A DNA stretch of 52,484 nt. Source: DATKKX01 sp035542775 (GTDB lineage Bacteria > Planctomycetota > Phycisphaerae > UBA1845 > UTPLA1). The notes under the pieces were generated by a model, which was not told where the DNA came from, made no database searches, and saw nothing but the letters and a program-made list of their open reading frames with translations. The stretch spans positions 1-52,484 of the forward strand of contig DATKKX010000507.1 of assembly GCA_035542775.1 (NCBI GenBank), written 5' to 3'. Of the stretch, positions 16,916-25,024 are shown piece after piece (positions within the stretch are counted from its first letter, which is position 1; the number at the start of each line of letters is the position of its first letter). Both the position numbers and the translations under genes were made by a program.

Positions 16916-19330
16916 ATGTTCATCTCACTTAATTGGCTCAAAGACTTCGTTGATCTCCCCTCGAACATCGATCCGCGGGAGTTGGCTCTTAAATTCACGC
17001 TGACCACGGCCGAGGTTGAAGGCGTCGAACGGGTGGAGGCGAATTTCAAGGGCTTGGTCGCGGCGAAGATCGAGACGGTCGAGATCATGCCGGAACAGCA
17101 TCCGGCGACTCAGACGGGCAAGCTGCGACGCGTCGCTGTGCAGGCGGATCGGCAGTACACGTCGCTGACGTCCGCGCCGGACATCAAGGTCGGGGATGTG
17201 GTGATCTACGCTCCGCCGGGCGCGGTCATCGCCGGTCATGCGATCGGCACGACAGACACGGCCGGGCGTCCGTCCGAGGGCATGATTGTCGCCGGACAGT
17301 CGATCGACCTGATCCAGGTCGGGGCCAACGCGGTCTTCCTGCCGCCGAGCTTCGAGCCCGGCCGGTCGATTGAGACTGGTCCGTTCAATGACTGGATCAT
17401 TGAGATCGACAACAAATCCGTCACCCATCGGCCGGACTGCTGGGGACATTACGGCATCGCCCGTGAAATCGCGGTGATGCTGGGTCTGCCGCTCAGGCCG
17501 TACCCGATCACCAACCCGGCGGAGCTGCACCGGCCGGATCTGCCTGCGGTTCCGATCGAGATCGACGACCCGGAGAAGTGCCCGCGATACACCGCCCTGG
17601 TGATGAAGGGCTTGAGGGCCCAGCCGGCGCCGTTGTGGATGCAGGTGCGGCTGGCATTGTGCGGACAGCGGCCGATCGACCTGCTGGTCGACCTGACCAA
17701 CTACATCATGCTCGAGCTTGGTCAGCCCATGCACGCCTTCGACGGGGCTCGCTTGCCGAATATTCAAGTGGCGACGGCTGCGGCGGGCGAACGATTCATC
17801 ACTCTCGATGGCATGACCCGCAAGATGCCGCCGGGGGCACTGATGATTCAATGCAACCGCAAATCCGTGGCCATTGCAGGAATCATGGGCGGGGCGGAAA
17901 CCGAGGTCACCGCCCAAACCGATACAGTGCTGTTGGAGTCGGCGAACTTCGACGCCGCCACGATCCGCCGCGCCGCCACCGCGATGGGGCATCGCACCGA
18001 GGCCAGCGCCCGATTCGAGAAGTCCCTTGATCCGGCCAACACGGTCATGGGCATCGCCCGATTCCACCTGCTGGCCAAGGCAGAGCTGCCGGGCTTGCAG
18101 CTTGCCAGCGCGCTGAGCGACTGCTACCCGGCGCCCAGGACGATCGAGCCCATCGAGCTGGATTGCGATTTTGCCGCCCGATTCATCGGCAAGGCGGTGT
18201 CGCGCGAGGAGATCGCGCGAATCCTGACGGCGCTGGCGTTCGGATGCGAGCCGGCCGGCGGCGCCAAGCTGAGAGTCATGCCGCCGTCCTATCGCGCCAC
18301 CAAGGACATCGAGATCGAGGCGGACCTGATTGAAGAGGTGGCCCGCTTCGTCGGCTACAACAACATCGAGCCGGTCCTGCCGGTGGTGTCGGCCCGATAC
18401 TTCGAGCCGTCCACCGATTTGGCGATCGAGCGGCGGACGCTGGAGAATCTCTGCGACGGCGGCGAGTTCGTCGAGGTGCACGATTACATCTGGTACGACG
18501 ACAACTGGCTGGCAAAGCTCGGCTTCGATCCCGGCGAATGCCTGAGGTTGAAGAATCCCGCCGCGGACAACTGTGCCCGTTTTCGCAAGACTCTCATGCC
18601 CGGCCTGATCGCCATGGCGGAGGGCAATCGGCACCACTTCACGCGTTTTCAGCTCGCCGAGATCGGCTCCGTTTTCGAGGCGGATCACTCCACGGTGGAG
18701 GAGTCGCAGCATCGCAGCCTCGGGCTGGTTGCTGTGCAGGCAGGCGCAAAGGCAGACGGCGCAGTCTGGGATCGGCTGCACATCGCCCTGGAAGGCTGGG
18801 CGCGACAGGTGCTGGAATCGCGCCTGGACTATCGGGAGACGAAGGCGTGTTATCCGTGGGAGGATACGGACCGCGTCGCGGAGGTCGTCGTGGCCGGCCG
18901 GACCGTTGGCCGGGTGACCATCCTTCCGCTGACGTGCAAGCAGAAAATCGACGAGCGTCTGAAAGCGTGGTCGATCGCCCTGGCGGAGGTGAACCTGAGT
19001 GCCCTGAGCGATTTGACCGAGCGGTATGAGAAGCTGCCGGTCGTGCCGCGGTATCCGCAGGTGCGGCTGGATTTCAGCTTCCTGGTGGATGCGGCCCAGC
19101 GATACACGCAGGTGGAGCGGCAACTTGGCGGATTCAAGCACGCTTTGCTCAAGAGGCTGTCATTCGTGGGATCCTTCGAAGGCGGGTCGGTGCCGGAAGG
19201 CAAGCGCAGCCTGACGTTGCGGGCGGAGATCGGCCGCGACGATCGCACCCTCAACGAGGAGGAGATTCACGGGTTCCAGGCCGATTTCAAGGGATTTCTC
19301 TCTTCGCACAAGATGGAGCTTCGAGGATGA
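16916..19330 (+). CDS. pheT: Phenylalanyl-tRNA synthetase beta subunit
   Basis: The 804-residue protein has the full PheT order: N-terminal MFISLNWLKDFVDL, the tRNA-binding OB-fold (about 40-150), B3/B4 editing domain, B5 domains (about 405-475), the inactive class-II-like core, and the C-terminal FDX-ACB anticodon-binding domain (about 710-803, from RYPQVRLDFSFLVDAAQRY). Length fits the family. It pairs with PheS. No clear ribosome binding site precedes ATG 16916. The stop overlaps the start of the next gene (ATGA at 19327-19330), coupling it to a secreted beta-helix protein unrelated to translation. Confidence 0.97.
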   Translation: MFISLNWLKDFVDLPSNIDPRELALKFTLTTAEVEGVERVEANFKGLVAAKIETVEIMPEQHPATQTGKLRRVAVQADRQYTSLTSAPDIKVGDVVIYAPPGAVIAGHAIGTTDTAGRPSEGMIVAGQSIDLIQVGANAVFLPPSFEPGRSIETGPFNDWIIEIDNKSVTHRPDCWGHYGIAREIAVMLGLPLRPYPITNPAELHRPDLPAVPIEIDDPEKCPRYTALVMKGLRAQPAPLWMQVRLALCGQRPIDLLVDLTNYIMLELGQPMHAFDGARLPNIQVATAAAGERFITLDGMTRKMPPGALMIQCNRKSVAIAGIMGGAETEVTAQTDTVLLESANFDAATIRRAATAMGHRTEASARFEKSLDPANTVMGIARFHLLAKAELPGLQLASALSDCYPAPRTIEPIELDCDFAARFIGKAVSREEIARILTALAFGCEPAGGAKLRVMPPSYRATKDIEIEADLIEEVARFVGYNNIEPVLPVVSARYFEPSTDLAIERRTLENLCDGGEFVEVHDYIWYDDNWLAKLGFDPGECLRLKNPAADNCARFRKTLMPGLIAMAEGNRHHFTRFQLAEIGSVFEADHSTVEESQHRSLGLVAVQAGAKADGAVWDRLHIALEGWARQVLESRLDYRETKACYPWEDTDRVAEVVVAGRTVGRVTILPLTCKQKIDERLKAWSIALAEVNLSALSDLTERYEKLPVVPRYPQVRLDFSFLVDAAQRYTQVERQLGGFKHALLKRLSFVGSFEGGSVPEGKRSLTLRAEIGRDDRTLNEEEIHGFQADFKGFLSSHKMELRG

Positions 19331-21066
19331 GAGCTATGGCGCCGAGGAAGCTTGCGGTTGCGGTTCTGGTGCTATTGATGGGCGGGCCGGCGCCCTGGTC
19401 GCCATCGGCCTTTGCCCAGCCTCAGCCGTCCTCAGATCAGCCGCCGCCCGCGGCTGAGACCCAGCGTCTCCGCGGCATCATTGACAAGGACCAGACCTGG
19501 TCCGGCACGATCATCATCACGGACGATCTGACCATTCAGGACGCCACCGTCACGGTGAGTCCCGGCACGACGATTGAGTTCGCCCAGGCCGGGCCCGAGC
19601 ATCCTCCGACCCTGACCGTCGGCAGCGCGGCCAGCGCTACCGGCGAGCTCAAGGTTCTGGGCACGGCTCAACAGCCGGTCACTTTCCGCACTCACGAGGG
19701 CACCAACGCCGGCCGGGTGATCATCAACGTGCGCAGCAGACTGATACCCTCATCGCCGCAGGCCCTGGGATCCAAGCCGGCAGCGCAACCGGCCGTCGTT
19801 CCGAATGAGGTCACCTGGCGGTATGTCCGTTTCGAGAATCTGGGGCATCTTCAGACTAAGCCCGGCGGCGGGGGCACCAAGACCCAGGTCGCCGAACCGG
19901 CGATCGCATTCAACGCAACCGGCGGCGCGCACACTCTGCAGATCTCGGAGTGCAGTTTCGCCAAGTGCTGCCGATTGGAGGTTCGGGCGGCGGAGGGGGC
20001 CAAGGTCTCAATCACGGGCAATCGTTTCGGCGACGAGAAGGAGAGAGTCGCGATCGAGGTGATCGCGGGCGAAGGCGACAAGGGGACCGGGTCATTGGTC
20101 GTGAGCGGCAACACCGCGTCGGCGGCCATCAATGTGGATGGCGCGGCGGACATCATCGAGAACATACTTGTCGGCGTCAACGCCGCCATCGTTCTCCGGA
20201 ACAGCGGCGCCGCGGAGGCCAAGATCTGCGGCAATTACGTCCATAACTTGGCTCAAGAGGACGACGGTCGGTACTGCCTCAACTGCGAGGATCCCGGCGC
20301 CCTGATCGATGGCAACGTCCTTCGCGGCGGCACCACCTGCGTGCTGAACGGCTCCAAGCGGGTGAGCGGCAACGTCTTCATCGCCGCTCTGCACCTCACC
20401 AGCAAATACGTCAAGAGCGCTCACACCCACCAGCTCGTCGGGGCCCTGCCGCCTGGCGCGACTTTCGAGCGGAATCTGCTGTTGGGCCCGGCGTACTCGA
20501 TGCTCGTGCCGCAGCCGGCGGCGCTGGCCAAGGACACGCCGCCCGCCAAGGGACCGACCATCATCCGGCACAACCTCTTCGATGGTTTTTCCGATTCGAA
20601 TCGCGCCGTTCATCTCAATACCGCCGGTCGTAGTTCCGCGCCCGTCGCCATCCTGAACAACGTGTTCCTGCGAGTGACGACGCTGGTGTACGATGAGGGC
20701 AAAACGGAAAACACGTTGACCTACGAGGACTACAACGCCATCGCCCCCGAGCAGGCCCGGCGGTTCGATCAGGTCCAGATCGCCGGCATCAAGATGGGCA
20801 GCGCGGGGTGGGGAGCGAAGGACATTCAGCTTCCTGACATAGGGTCGATGCAACTCAGCGCGGTGTTCAAAGAGCCGCCGGGAGATTTCGACGACGAGAT
20901 CTCGGCCAGGAAGGTCAGCATCAGCGAGTTGCGCCGCCGGTTGTTCGCGGCATATCGGCCTCTGGTGAGCAGCCCGCTGGTGCGGGCCGGCCGGGGTGAC
21001 AGCGGATCGGAGGAAGCGAGCGGTCCGCGGCCCACCATCGGGCCGAGCGAGCCGGGCAAGGAGTGA
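19327..21066 (+). CDS. Secreted right-handed beta-helix protein
   Basis: This 579-residue protein has a signal peptide (LAVAVLVLLMGGPAPW, cleavage near AFAQP) and a body of parallel beta-helix coils with SGNxxxxx, IxGNxFG and NNVFLR turns, consistent with a pectate-lyase-like fold. The N-terminal part has the IDKDQTWSG and TVSPGTTIEF motif seen in many right-handed beta-helix surface proteins. No catalytic residues can be identified, so an enzymatic role is not claimed. The C-terminal 60 residues are polar. It overlaps pheT by four bases, suggesting it is transcribed with the synthetase genes; this may simply reflect position. Confidence 0.82.
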   Translation: MRAMAPRKLAVAVLVLLMGGPAPWSPSAFAQPQPSSDQPPPAAETQRLRGIIDKDQTWSGTIIITDDLTIQDATVTVSPGTTIEFAQAGPEHPPTLTVGSAASATGELKVLGTAQQPVTFRTHEGTNAGRVIINVRSRLIPSSPQALGSKPAAQPAVVPNEVTWRYVRFENLGHLQTKPGGGGTKTQVAEPAIAFNATGGAHTLQISECSFAKCCRLEVRAAEGAKVSITGNRFGDEKERVAIEVIAGEGDKGTGSLVVSGNTASAAINVDGAADIIENILVGVNAAIVLRNSGAAEAKICGNYVHNLAQEDDGRYCLNCEDPGALIDGNVLRGGTTCVLNGSKRVSGNVFIAALHLTSKYVKSAHTHQLVGALPPGATFERNLLLGPAYSMLVPQPAALAKDTPPAKGPTIIRHNLFDGFSDSNRAVHLNTAGRSSAPVAILNNVFLRVTTLVYDEGKTENTLTYEDYNAIAPEQARRFDQVQIAGIKMGSAGWGAKDIQLPDIGSMQLSAVFKEPPGDFDDEISARKVSISELRRRLFAAYRPLVSSPLVRAGRGDSGSEEASGPRPTIGPSEPGKE

Positions 21067-21088
21067 GTCCCGTTCGCTGGCGGGATGC

Positions 21089-22102
21089 TCACACTTCAAT
21101 CCGTTCGATCTTGGTCAGGTCCGCGACGCCCAGACCTCGGGCGGCAGCGGTCATGATGTGCTTCGCTGGCCGGTTCTCTTCTGCCAGTGTCTTCAAGCCC
21201 TTGGCCTTGCGCTGGGTATCGACCAAGTCGGCGCCGACCGCATCCACCGCGACGAAATCCGCGCCGACGATCAAGCCGTTGAAAGGCCAGGCGAACGTCG
21301 GGTTTCGCGCCGGTCCGGCGTTGTACTGAGCGCGGGTTCCGTCGCAGACGGTCAGCCGCCACTTGGGGCCGATGAATCGGTGGGAAACCACGTCGGCCAC
21401 GAACGGGTCGCAGTTGTTGGAGTGGTACTTGTTGGGGTTGTGAATGGCGCCATAGAAGTTCTTCATTCCCAGCGAGGCGCCCGCCAGGTTGTGGTCCTTG
21501 AGCACCGGCACGCAGATGAGGGCGTTGACTTCCTCGGCCACGATCCTGGAGAAGCAGGAGCCGATCCGCCCGTTCGACTCGATGTCTTTCTGGTAACCGC
21601 CGCCGATTCGCTCGGCGTCGGTACCGCGGCATTGCACGCCGTCGGCGCTTTTGTTCAGCTTGAAGCCCGCGGCCGTCAGCTCGGTGTCGAACCGGTCCCA
21701 GATGATGACGTTTCGCGGCGCCACGCCGGCGAGTATCAGGCCCGCGACAATGGCTTCGACCACAACCGGCTGCGTCGGCAGGCCCAGGGCATTGACCTTG
21801 ATGCCGACGCGGTCGTCCGGCTTGAACAGCTTGCGCCACGCCGAGGCGGCATCGGCGTCGCCGGTCACCTTCTGCACGGCGGCGTCCAGCATCTTGCGGA
21901 GGAGCTCGGCGTGCTCTGCGATGGCGCCGCGGGCGAGGGCGTCGTCCCGGGCGATGGCCACGCGCGGCGACTGATTGGTCTGAGCCTTCGGGCTGTCGGG
22001 CTCTTTGGCGCAGCCCGGCGTCACCAGGCCGCCGATGGCCGCGGCGGCCGCCGCCGCAGTGAGCTGCTCAAGAAACTCTCGTCGCGAGGTATCCGTTGCC
22101 AT
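21089..22102 (-). CDS. Tat-exported DUF362 family protein
   Basis: The 337-residue protein opens with a twin-arginine signal (SRREFLEQL followed by Ala-rich LTAAAAAAAIGGLV) and a Cys after it (TPGCAKE), so it may be a lipoprotein. The body matches DUF362: a KINALGLPTQPVV-type strand, VNALICVPVLKDH, GASLGMKNFYGAIHNPN and a final ADFVAVDAVGADLV segment. The family is of uncertain function; some members carry 4Fe-4S domains, but no CxxCxxC cluster motif is visible here. It lies 24 bases after the metallo-hydrolase gene on the same strand and is probably in one transcript with it. Confidence 0.88.
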   Translation of the reverse strand: MATDTSRREFLEQLTAAAAAAAIGGLVTPGCAKEPDSPKAQTNQSPRVAIARDDALARGAIAEHAELLRKMLDAAVQKVTGDADAASAWRKLFKPDDRVGIKVNALGLPTQPVVVEAIVAGLILAGVAPRNVIIWDRFDTELTAAGFKLNKSADGVQCRGTDAERIGGGYQKDIESNGRIGSCFSRIVAEEVNALICVPVLKDHNLAGASLGMKNFYGAIHNPNKYHSNNCDPFVADVVSHRFIGPKWRLTVCDGTRAQYNAGPARNPTFAWPFNGLIVGADFVAVDAVGADLVDTQRKAKGLKTLAEENRPAKHIMTAAARGLGVADLTKIERIEV

Positions 22103-22126
22103 GCCGATGGGCCTCTGGTCGGCGGT

Positions 22127-23023
22127 TTACTCCCCGCCCGCCTCCGGTCTGGGAGGGGCCGGCGTTCGTCGCGGCCGGTATCGCCGTCCGTCCATGAGGA
22201 ATGTTATGCGCGACATGACGTCTTCGCTGACCATCTTCGCCAGGGTCTGCTTGGCCTCGCCGATGGCCGTTCGGCGGGTCACGTGGGCCAGAAGGAAATG
22301 CTCGTTATCCAGTTTCTGGAGCACTCTGGCCACATCCCGCACGTGCATGTGATACCCGGCCCGCGCCCGGCGGACGTGGTCTGTCTCGAAGAACGTGCAT
22401 TCGATGATCAGCACCTTGGCCCGGCGGACAATCTCCTCCTGCAGCCAGTCTCCTTCGGCGGTGTCGCCGCAGTAGGCCACCAGCGGTATCTCCACGGAGT
22501 ACTGTATTTCGGTGCCCTGCTGCTTCAGTTGGGCCAGCTCCGGTCCGGTGCGATCGGCGAACTCCGGCTTGAGCTTGTGGCGTTGCTCGACGACGCAAAA
22601 GCCCAGCGCCGGCACGCCGTGGTTGGGCGCGAAGGCGTACACCTTCAGGCCGCGCCGAACCTCGAAGACGTCGCCCGGATCCAGGCCGACCACGCGAGAG
22701 GGAGAAACGTGACCCTCGATCAAGCCCCAGACGCGCATGAGTTCGCGGATGGGGGCTTCCATCGCCTTCGGGACCAGGACGCACCCGGTGTCATTGCCGA
22801 CAAAATTCCGCTGGCTGAAGTAGTAGGCGATGCCCGCCGAATGGTCCATGTGTCCGTGACTGAGCAGGATGTGGTCGATGGAAAGGATTTCCGCCGGGGC
22901 TTTGCCGACGTCAAAGCAGACGTTCAGCTCCGGTGCTGCGATGACCGTTTCCTCGCCGGCGACGCTGTAACCGAGAAACCGAATCCCGCTCAGGGTGTGT
23001 TCTATCAATCGTCCGTCCAACAA
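22127..23023 (-). CDS. Metallo-beta-lactamase fold hydrolase (RNase Z/ELAC-like)
   Basis: The zinc-binding signature HGHMDHSAG is followed by further ligand-like elements (CGDTAEGDW, IIECTFFETDH and HMHVRDVARV), the order seen in RNase Z/ELAC-like hydrolases. The frame stays open up to 23179, but the conserved fold begins around EHTLSG, so I prefer TTG 23023 (298 residues) with GCGAGG upstream; the exact start is uncertain. RNase Z trims tRNA 3' ends, but the protein lacks an obvious flexible arm and has extra segments, so it may act on another phosphoester. DUF362 follows 24 bases later. Confidence 0.8.
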   Translation of the reverse strand: MLDGRLIEHTLSGIRFLGYSVAGEETVIAAPELNVCFDVGKAPAEILSIDHILLSHGHMDHSAGIAYYFSQRNFVGNDTGCVLVPKAMEAPIRELMRVWGLIEGHVSPSRVVGLDPGDVFEVRRGLKVYAFAPNHGVPALGFCVVEQRHKLKPEFADRTGPELAQLKQQGTEIQYSVEIPLVAYCGDTAEGDWLQEEIVRRAKVLIIECTFFETDHVRRARAGYHMHVRDVARVLQKLDNEHFLLAHVTRRTAIGEAKQTLAKMVSEDVMSRITFLMDGRRYRPRRTPAPPRPEAGGE

Positions 23024-23223
23024 CGTGGTGCCTCGCTCGAATGGGCGTCGATGCCGGCTCCGTATTGGGAACCTTCCTGACCCAGCCACCAGTCCACTAC
23101 AGGATATGGTTGCACGCGGACGCTGCTTCAACAAATCACAGGTCGAAACGCCCGAAGCGCGGCTATCGGTGGCACACATGTGCCAGCCTCGACGGCGCGG
23201 GCTTGCAGGCCGCGCTATCTTGC

Positions 23224-23252
23224 GCGGCGGCCGGGCAATGACCGGCCGCCGC
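23224..23252. repeat. GC-rich perfect hairpin upstream of nrdR
   Basis: GCGGCGGCCGG (23224-23234) pairs with CCGGCCGCCGC (23242-23252) around GCAATGA. It lies in the 278-base divergent gap between the hydrolase start and the nrdR promoter; a smaller GGTGAT/ATCACC palindrome at 23269-23282 precedes the T-rich -35 region. Function unknown. Confidence 0.5.
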
Positions 23253-23301
23253 AGTGTAGCCGACCCAGCGGTGATTCATCACCCTTCTCAGCGTTTTTTT
23301 C

Positions 23302-23330
23302 TTGACACGCATTCCCTGGCGTTCTAATGT
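23302..23330 (+). promoter_or_regulatory. Sigma-70-like promoter for nrdR
   Basis: A perfect TTGACA (23302-23307) is spaced 17 bases from TAATGT (23325-23330), with a seven-T run (23294-23300) directly upstream that resembles an UP element. The predicted start is about 23337, some 49 bases before the nrdR ATG. Confidence 0.7.
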
Positions 23331-23337
23331 GTGGGCA

Positions 23338-23353
23338 ACACTATATGTTGGGG
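23338..23353 (+). promoter_or_regulatory. NrdR-box-like operator
   Basis: ACACTATATGTTGGGG resembles the left part of the known NrdR box (ACACWATATATWGTGT): the first nine positions match and later ones diverge. It begins right at the predicted transcription start of nrdR. A much weaker ATAT-centred site lies 30 bases on (23368-23383), near the three-turn spacing usual for paired NrdR boxes. Autoregulation is inferred. Confidence 0.45.
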
Positions 23354-23385
23354 GTTCGTGCCCCGTCTCGCGATATGGCGTTGAA

Positions 23386-23886
23386 ATGCAATGCCCGTTT
23401 TGCAAAGAGCAGCGAACAGACAAGGTCGTGGATTCGAGGGCCACGGAGGGCGGTGCCGTCATTCGGCGCCGCAGGCTTTGCCTTTCCTGCAACAAGCGAT
23501 TTACGACCTACGAGCGGATCGAGGAGACGGGTCGGCTGCTGGTTATCAAGAAGGACGGCAGCCGGGTTCCGTTCGAGCACGAGAAGCTCCTGGGCGGGTT
23601 GCAGCGGGCGTGCTGGAAGCGTCCCATCGGCATCGAAGCGCTGGAGGCTCTGGTGAACGAGGTGGAGGAGGAGGTGTTTCGCGACTTCGACCGCGAAGTG
23701 CCCAGCGCATATCTGGGCAACGCCCTCGCCCTTCGGCTGCGGAAGCTGGACAAGATCGCGTACCTTCGCTTCGCCAGCCTGCAGCAGGAGTTCCAGCTGG
23801 TGGACGACTTCATCCAGGAAGCCAAGGACATACTCGACCGCGACAAGCAGGAGGTCGACGGACAGCAGGACCTGTTTCATGAATGA
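23386..23886 (+). CDS. nrdR: NrdR transcriptional repressor of ribonucleotide reductase genes
   Basis: ATG 23386 gives 166 residues beginning MQCPFC, as in nearly all NrdR proteins; the frame is open upstream but that part overlaps the promoter. The zinc ribbon uses C3, C6, C32 and C35 (CPFC and CLSC). An ATP-cone domain follows (LLVIKKDGSRVPFEHEKL to DDFIQEAKDIL), which senses ATP/dATP and controls DNA binding. No nrd reductase genes lie in this window. The final codons overlap the start of an ATP-cone gene by eight bases, so the two are translated together. Confidence 0.96.
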   Translation: MQCPFCKEQRTDKVVDSRATEGGAVIRRRRLCLSCNKRFTTYERIEETGRLLVIKKDGSRVPFEHEKLLGGLQRACWKRPIGIEALEALVNEVEEEVFRDFDREVPSAYLGNALALRLRKLDKIAYLRFASLQQEFQLVDDFIQEAKDILDRDKQEVDGQQDLFHE

Positions 23887-24520
23887 TCCGTTTCAGCAAG
23901 ATTGCCCGGCCAGGGATGTCCCGATCTTCATACGCAAGCGGGATCAGACGGTCGAGGCGTTCGAGATCGCCAAGCTGCGGAACGGCATTCGCAAGGCTCT
24001 CTGCACCGGCGCGGATCCGTCGGGGCTGGATCAGGTTGCCGCCAAGGGGTTGGCCGAGGCCATTCACGAGTTTCTCAAGCGGGCTTGTCCGGCGGCACCG
24101 GTGCCGTCCGTTCGCGTGCTCGAGCTCGCCGAACTGGTTCTCACCCAGACAGGCCACGCCGCCGCTGGCATGGCCATGCGGCAGTACGCTTCGTCTCGGG
24201 ATCGGCTCCGCCGCTGGCTGATGGTGGCGGCGCCGACCGCTGACGGCGCCTTTATCCAGCATCGCTGGGACAAGGGTCGGCTGGTCAGGCACCTTCAAGG
24301 ACAACACTTGCTCGACGCGCCGGCGTCAAGGATGATCGCCGGTCGCGTCGAGCAATTGGTATTCAACTGCGGTCTTAAAGTGGTGACCGCCAACCTGGTC
24401 CGCGAGATGGTCAACAGCGAACTCCTGGCCTGGGGGCTCCTGCCCGGGGTCCTGGCGGTCAGGAGGAAGCGCACAATCGCGGAGGTGGACAAGGTTAAGG
24501 ACAACCTTGATACGGCATAG
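23879..24520 (+). CDS. Stand-alone ATP-cone domain protein coupled to nrdR
   Basis: Of 213 residues, the first half (about 15-110) looks like an ATP-cone: IFIRKRDQTVEAFEIAKL, RNGIRKAL, and VRVLELAELVLTQTGHAAAG. The second half has a RWDKGRLVRHL start and VVTANLVREMVNSELLAWG end, a pattern resembling the region after ATP-cones in some reductase-related proteins. There is no reductase catalytic domain, no zinc ribbon and no DNA-binding motif. The 8-base overlap with nrdR implies a shared role in nucleotide sensing, perhaps by forming mixed oligomers with NrdR. That role is inference; the ATP-cone assignment is fairly secure. Confidence 0.75.
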   Translation: MNDPFQQDCPARDVPIFIRKRDQTVEAFEIAKLRNGIRKALCTGADPSGLDQVAAKGLAEAIHEFLKRACPAAPVPSVRVLELAELVLTQTGHAAAGMAMRQYASSRDRLRRWLMVAAPTADGAFIQHRWDKGRLVRHLQGQHLLDAPASRMIAGRVEQLVFNCGLKVVTANLVREMVNSELLAWGLLPGVLAVRRKRTIAEVDKVKDNLDTA

Positions 24521-24541
24521 GAACGTGCCACACAACCGCGT

Positions 24542-24568
24542 CCTGCGCCGGCGGGCAGCCGGCGCAGG
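24542..24568 (+). terminator. 11-bp perfect hairpin after the nrdR operon
   Basis: CCTGCGCCGGC (24542-24552) pairs with GCCGGCGCAGG (24558-24568) around GGGCA, 21 bases after the ATP-cone gene stop. There is no T-run, so it may stabilise the 3' end or act as a weak terminator. Confidence 0.4.
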
Positions 24569-24790
24569 GCGGCTGTGGGAAAGGGGAAACGGACTTACGA
24601 CGCTCTTGGAGAGCGCTGCGGCGGAGCCTATTCAAGGACGATTTGCGAAGAATGCAGGCTCCGCCGACTTTTGCGAAACCTCCTCCAGGCTTGTGGGGCC
24701 GGCGTCCCACCGGTGTGTCACAGGCAATGAGCCTTGGCCGCAAGCAGACGTGTAGCTTGTGCCACGAGCAGGCGGGGATGGTTTCTGAAG

Positions 24791-24861
24791 GCCTGTCGTA
24801 GAACGGCGCCCTCTTGCCAGCGCCACGGTTTGGGCCGCTGTTTTGCGACAGGCTCTTTTTT
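24791..24861 (+). terminator. Branched hairpin followed by a T-run
   Basis: GCCTGTCG (24791-24798) pairs with CGACAGGC (24846-24853), enclosing an inner GGCGC/GCGCC stem (24805-24809 with 24820-24824), and TCTTTTTT follows. This is terminator-like on the plus strand. It stands 270 bases after the nrdR pair, so it could also be the 3' end of a small RNA. Confidence 0.45.
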
Positions 24862-24934
24862 GCGCTGTGCCCGCGCTGTTCGACACTCGTTCAGTCGGGG
24901 AGGACAAAGCTCTGCTTTGACCTGGAGCCGCTCG

Positions 24935-24954
24935 TGCGAGAATCCCTTCTCGCA
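24935..24954. repeat. Dispersed 20-base palindrome, copy 1
   Basis: TGCGAGAATCCCTTCTCGCA forms a TGCGAGAA/TTCTCGCA hairpin. A copy differing at one base lies at 33423-33442 inside a GH13 gene. Confidence 0.7.
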
Positions 24955-25024
24955 TGTCCCCCCCTTAAACCCAAGTCATCCAGGCTGATTGGCCCGTTTC
25001 TCCGCTCCCTGCTATGCTTCAGCG

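Larger units (their letters stand above)
24521..25024. other. 500-base intergenic region rich in hairpins, no gene
   Basis: No convincing coding frame is seen. It holds an 11-bp perfect hairpin (24542-24552 with 24558-24568), a large structured T-run element (24791-24861) and a dispersed 20-base palindrome (24935-24954), each listed separately or in the findings. Confidence 0.5.

Noticed and set aside
16925..19141. 738-codon open frame antisense to pheT
   Set aside because: PheT is unmistakable on the plus strand; the antisense product is Arg/Gly/Gln-rich without motifs.
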